This document shows, one piece after another, positions 58,601 through 64,000 of a stretch of 64,000 nucleotides of DNA. The notes below the pieces were generated by a model. That model saw only the letters and a list, made by a program, of their open reading frames with translations. It was not told the DNA's origin and searched no databases. The DNA is from Euphorbia lathyris (Eukaryota; Streptophyta; Magnoliopsida; Malpighiales; Euphorbiaceae). A program made the translations under genes and the position numbers. Each line of letters opens with the position of its first letter. Position 1 is the first letter of the stretch. The DNA is taken from contig NC_088917.1 of NCBI RefSeq assembly GCF_963576675.1, forward strand, positions 16,396,001 through 16,460,000, read 5' to 3'.

Positions 58601-59403
58601 TATTGACCTCTGAACCATTTATACCATCATTTTATCAACTATTGACACAAATTACCTACTAAGCTTAATTTGCTATGTAATTTTTAATCCAACTTGCTAA
58701 TAAAATTGATAAAATTGAGTAGGACAAAACAATGAGAGTAAACTTATAAAATAGAGTGAATATGAATTTTAGTTTCATTCACGTTTGCCCTTTAAAAAAA
58801 GCAATGCAAATGACTCTTTTCCAACGAATTGTTTGTCAGGAAAAGTGTCATTTGCATCGCGCTTTTAAAGAGACCCACGCATATGTAATCATTTGCATCG
58901 ACTAAGAGCTTTTACTTGAATTACTTACTTGATCTTCAGTATATACAGGGGCAATCCCGACGCATGGTTCATCATGAGTTTCAAAATATGCTACTTTGAT
59001 ATAATATTGGAAACCCAAGACTTCCTTTTATTTTGTGACTGTATAAAAAATGTGGTACAATATTGTATATATAAATACATCAAAGGCGTTGTTCATTTTG
59101 GAATCTCATACAAATTAATGAAAGTTTTTGAACTAATTGGTTTTTCAAGGACAGATTCAAAAGATGACATGAAAAATACATCTAAAAATGGTCCAATGCC
59201 GAAAAATGAAACATAACAAGATCAAATTTCATTTTGTTCGAGAACATGAAAATGAAGTTGAAGTTAAATAATTGTATTAAACAAATTGTAGAGATTATAA
59301 CTTTGGTATAATATTGGAAACCCAAGACTTGGCTTTATTTTGTGATTGTAACAAAAATGTGGTACATTGTATACTTGTATAGAGTAAAATTAAAAAGAAA
59401 CAC
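58601..59403 (+). other. PG copy 4 downstream region with a copia RNase H scrap
   Basis: Counterpart of 49831-50633, with the same pair of ~70-bp direct repeats (about 59001 and 59308) around the copia piece. Confidence 0.55.
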
Positions 59404-61627
59404 CTAGCTAATTAGTGAAGTTAGACAAGGAACAATAGGTTGAACAGAATGAGAAGAACCATGGACATTTTGGCAATAAGCTTGAGTCTGAGAATTAGAT
59501 GATGAAGAGGTTATGTTAATGTCTTCCATTATGATATTATTACATCCTATGGTCTCACTGCATTCCAATTTAATTGCTTCATTATCTATTGTACTTCCAT
59601 GGAAATCTCTGTATGTAACATCACTCACTACCACTGCTGTTGTCTGCAAAAAACAAACAAAAAAAAAAGAATTAATTAATCACATTTTGAGTTCATTAAT
59701 TACACTGTTTGTTGACTGTTATTCTGCTTTTACTTTTTTCTTTTAATAACATTGGCGTACAAGGAGGAGGATTGGATCCGTATGGACTCCCTTTATGGTA
59801 TATTAGGGTAGATATATTGAAGGGTGGGTTAAATGAAGATGAAAAATAGAAGAAGAATAAGATGAAGGAAGAATACTCAGACAAAGGTCCAGAAGAAAGG
59901 AAGAGTATTTTTCAAATATAGTTGGGATGTCCGGTTGCTCCCTTCTCTATTGCCAACTCAAAAAAAAAAAATTACACAAAAAAGTGTAAAAAAATTACCC
60001 CATTTTGGCAATTATGTCCCCCATTGCAATAGTATTGATCAATAAGTATAGGGTTTTGGGTATCTATTAATGTGATATGCTCGAAACTGATTGTTTTTGC
60101 AAACCCTAATCCACCCTGAAAAAATATACAAAATTATAAGAAAATTAGTAAAACATGATATTTAAATATATACTAACTTAATTATAAATATTTTGCTTGG
60201 TTATTAATAATCAATTAATTTTAAAATATATAGATACCTGCCATGTCTTGATTCTTGCCCCATTTTGAGTTCCATTGAAAGTACAATATTGAACTTGAAC
60301 ATCTTCTACAGTATCATTTCTTCCATCTTTTCCTAAACGTCCCACACTACAACATAATATACATTGAGAATTTAATTAGCGATTTTAAAAGTTAAGCATC
60401 TAATTTCCTTTCAAAATAATAGGGTTAAATTTCCCTACGAACCTAATACCATGGCCCGGACCGCAATTCACATTGGTGATTGTAATATGGTACGATTGGC
60501 CATTGATAGCAACACAATCATCACCTATTCAATTTATAATAAAAATTCTTTATATTTTTATGCATTAATTAATTAATTAAAAAAATAAATATCATGCAAA
60601 GATAATTTTAAAAAATATAATCACCTGTTCCGATGTTTGAGTCAGTAATATTAACATATGTCGACTGAGAGATGTCGATTCCGTCAGTATTTGGACTCTC
60701 TTTGGGTGCTTGTATTTGAGGATTGGAGATAGAAACACCATTACAATCACTAATTGAGATATGATTCTTTGGGCTGTTAATGTGGGTGAGGCCACTTAGT
60801 TGAAGATTGTCACATTTGCTGAAATGCATAGCCTGTAATTAATTAAATAATATATTAATTAGTAATTAATTTTGTTATTTTATAAGGGTCAAATTTATCA
60901 ATAATCATATATATCAACTAAGATTAATTATATCAATTATTGTAGGGAATGGTGTAAGAACTTACCCCGACGTGGTAGTAAAACCGTTGCTAAAGGTAGC
61001 AACGGGCGCATTAACAACATTTTTCGAACGGTTTTCAAAACCGTCGCTACAGTAAAAAACCCAACGGTAAAAGGCTTTTTTTTGTAGTGTTGAGAATTTC
61101 TGCCGATATTTATTTTAAAAAGGATAAAATTAAACTAAGGTTTATGCCACTTTATATGATAAAAATAAAATTAATCTTCTTTGCTAACTCTTTCTTTATA
61201 TAAAAGAAATAGCGACATCTCACCGTAGGTGCTCCGTCGCAATTTGCATAACTCCCCTCAAATATAAAAATGGAAATCAATAACAGATATCAGAACTCAA
61301 CTAACAAAAGTAAAGGAAATAGAATTTAGCAGGTAAAAGGAGAATATGATAATTGAATTAGAAGAAAAAGTAAGTATATAAAAGATTAGGAAATTTACAA
61401 AATTGTGGAGTTTTTGATTGGTCCACCAAACACAACCTTGGCCGTCGATGGTTCCAGATCCGACGATGGAGAGATTAGCAACATCTGAGAAAGACAACCA
61501 GCCATCCAATGGACATTCTTTCCAATCATCTCTACTTGCGGGTGCAACTATTTTCCCCAATACCTGTCCACACCCAATACAACTAATTAACTACCATAAA
61601 TTAATTGCTCAATATACATGTATTTTG

Positions 61628-61669
<42 letters not shown>

Positions 61670-62671
61670 AGAAGGAATCAAGATGCATTTAATATTTTGT
61701 AACAAAAAAAAAATAAACATATAATTTTGATAATTTATTGTAGAAACAGCATGAGAATATGATGCGAACTCTATATGGTTGCATTTTAAGGAGTTGTTTG
61801 AGAAATAGACGAGGAACGAGTGATATGAGATATCAAAGCTCCTCTTTAGTTGGGAACAGTAAAATGACCACGCCTCACTACAAGAAAGATATTTTTTGTA
61901 GGGAAAATTTTCCTCATTAAAGATCAGTATTCGCCACTACAGGCTTTAGTGGCGGGAATAAAATTCCCCACAAGTTCTCAATTCGCCACAAATGTGCATA
62001 TTTTGTTGCAAAACACTTTTCCTGGTGTTTCACACTTTGGTGTACAACCTTCATTTTCTCACACTAAAATGTACACCTCACATTGTGTTATACAACAGGT
62101 AAAAATGACAGGTCAACGGGCCTCCTTAGTATTTTTTGCAATTACTAAAAGTGGGCCACTATGGTAAGATATTTTCAATGACCTGAACAATAATTGTGGT
62201 GGAGGCACAAGGACCCGAAAATTTCACCGGCTGCAATAGAAATGTTTTTCCCTGTGGTATCTCAAGGCTAGGGGTGCCCTCTTTAACTTGGCACAAAGCC
62301 TTCCAGGCTTGTTGAAATGCCTACAAACATGCAATTTAATTCACATCAGCAATGGCGAAGTCATGACACAATTTTTTTATTTTTCTAGTGTTAAAAGAAA
62401 TTGAAAACAGAGTTATGGAACTGGACCGAGACTATTAAAATGGTGCTGCATCAGCATTTAGAGCTTGACATGGCAGCATCAGAGGGGTCCCGAACCAGTT
62501 GGGTCTGGGACCCCTATAGAACCATTCATAACAAACACTTGATTTTATACTTACATTGGAATCATCAGTTTCGCCATCTCCAACAGCTCCAAAATCAACA
62601 ACATTAGGACCTTCAACCACTTATAAAATAGTGCAAAAGTACAATATTCTGAGAAATACTTCCTGCACCAT
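59404..62671 (-). CDS. Polygalacturonase (GH28) copy 4, nearly intact, same stop in signal peptide
   Basis: Exons by offset from copy 3: 62671-62555, 62320-62183, 61563-61399, 61256-61224, 60832-60625, 60524-60443, 60346-60238, 60115-59999 and 59643-59404. I saw no coding difference from copy 3, and all four GH28 motifs are present. The TAA in the leader (62623-62621) is shared, so it predates the duplication. CACTA-like ends recur in the same two introns (61089 and 61876). The upstream 390 bp are duplicated too, so both copies would share the same promoter. Confidence 0.75.
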
Positions 62672-63057
62672 TAGCAAATTTCATAATTAATGACTATAAA
62701 TTTGATATTTTCACTAATTAACTTCAATTATTCTCACCATTTTAAAGGGTTAGAAAATTAAGAAAGAACAAAAGCTATATATTATACTATGATATTATCT
62801 TAATCTTTGCTTTGATCAATATTATCAATAGATTATATATATATATACATGTGATCGATATTATCAAGGAAAGAAATCACATATATTTTTAAAATCTGGC
62901 AAGTGAAATCAAACTGGATTATGGACAACTGAGGTTAAAATTAATTAAATTTTTTTAAGTCAAATCTGGTAACCAAATATGATTTACTAGTTAGTATGAT
63001 TTTGTGAAATTAATTCATTTCTGTTAATTACTAGTGGATACGCCTACCATTGATTCA

Positions 63058-64000
63058 CCTAGGTAAGCTTTTGCCAAAGGTTCATTTTCCCATTAGGTAC
63101 TTTGATTCGACCCATGATTCTTGGAGCACTACGTTGTATAAAGGACCTAGATAGGATGTCCTTATCATTCCCTCTTTCTTTTAAAGCGTTGGATCCCGAT
63201 TCGCCAATAGTAATTTCAAAGGACCTATCTGGCTTCCATGGACTGAGATCACGTATATTGAAGGTTGGTGACATCTTGGCTAGCCAGTTTGGTAGGGTCA
63301 CGTGATAAGCATTGACATTATTGATCCTCTTACTCACTTTATATGGATCGTACCTTCTTCATCGAAGTTTGCTGCTCGGGGCGCTGACGAGTCTTTCTTT
63401 GCTTAGGAAAACCACCACTTCACCTCCTACTTCGAACTGAAGGTCTATTCAGTGTTCATCCACTTTTGCCTTCAAGTTATGGTTTCATTTCTGAAGAGTC
63501 TCATTTACCTCTAGATACATCTGCATATCCTCATTCGCCAACTGTTGGGTGATCACATTCCCTCCATTATAAGCAAACTCTACCTGAGCCAGAACCAAGT
63601 CCCACATCCTGGGCTTGTCCTTACACTTGCTTCTGAGTAAATTCCCTAGGGTCCGGTTAACCATTTCTTTCTGACCATCAGTTTGCGGATGTGCGGTAGT
63701 ACTGAACTTTAAGATCGTATCGAAGAGCCCATAACGTCCGCGAAAAGTGGCTCAAAAACTTCGTATCTCAGTTTGAAACCATACTCTTTGGTACCCTGTG
63801 TAATCTTACTATCTTGAAGAACATTTTTTGGTGGATGGGGCATCATTTGTCTTTTGGCAAGGGATAAAATGGGTATCTTGGAAAACCTGTCAACCACAGC
63901 AAAAATGGAATCCATGCCCCTCTAGGTTATGGGTAATCCGACAATGAAATCCATGGACAAGTCTTCTCATACATTCTCTGGCACATGTAATGGTAAATGT
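63058..64000 (-). pseudogene. Ty3/gypsy integrase remnant, second copy (cut by window)
   Basis: Copy of 54290-55232, with the same C-terminal motif (NAYHVTLPNWLAK) and core piece (DSIFAVVDRFSK). It runs off the window end. Confidence 0.7.

Larger units (their letters stand above)
56025..64000. repeat. Tandem duplication, unit 2 (7976 bp, cut by window end)
   Basis: Near-identical copy of 47254 onward. The window ends inside the gypsy integrase remnant, so the right border is unknown. Confidence 0.95.

Overview
This is a repeat-dense nuclear window from a flowering plant, most likely a eudicot. The evidence is AT-rich non-coding DNA, GT-AG introns, plant-type Ty3/gypsy (Tat-like) and Ty1/copia LTR retrotransposons, a nine-exon GH28 polygalacturonase family and an F-box remnant. 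I see no rRNA gene, intact tRNA gene or CRISPR array. Nearly all sense coding capacity belongs to mobile elements. The host genes are a cluster of four polygalacturonase (PG) copies, all on the minus strand, and one broken F-box gene.

Layout. 1-8191: 3' part of a Tat-like gypsy element with an extra antisense, intron-containing gene and a 481-bp 3' LTR. 9850-22937: PG copy 1, a pseudogene. One intron carries a 409-bp MITE with a 9-bp target duplication; another is split by a complete 10.4-kb gypsy element (11736-22155) whose 707-bp LTRs differ at only three sites. 24684-33667: a decayed copia element with an unusual hairpin-rich leader. 34231-35870: F-box pseudogene split by a 642-bp solo LTR. 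36113-37640: copia remnant, invaded by a 5.0-kb copia element (37839-42874), whose left junction was then invaded by a SINE-like element. 42898-43340: CACTA-like terminus. 44318-46157: PG copy 2, a pseudogene with a foldback insertion containing a perfect 58-bp palindrome. 47254-56024 and 56025-64000: two tandem copies of an 8.77-kb unit, nearly identical, each carrying a PG gene (copies 3 and 4), LINE, gypsy and copia remnants and CACTA-like ends.

How it fits together. PG copies 1 and 2 share intron and upstream sequence, so they descend from a segmental duplication. Copy 2 provides the empty site for the MITE in copy 1. Copies 3 and 4 belong to a more divergent PG type. All four GH28 catalytic motifs and all splice junctions are preserved in them, and the only visible defect is one stop codon in the signal-peptide region. 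Premature stops in the retroelements are mostly TAG or TGA where CAG or CGA is expected, the pattern left by deamination of methylated CHG and CG cytosines. Exon limits were placed by eye from GT-AG sites and PG family conservation.
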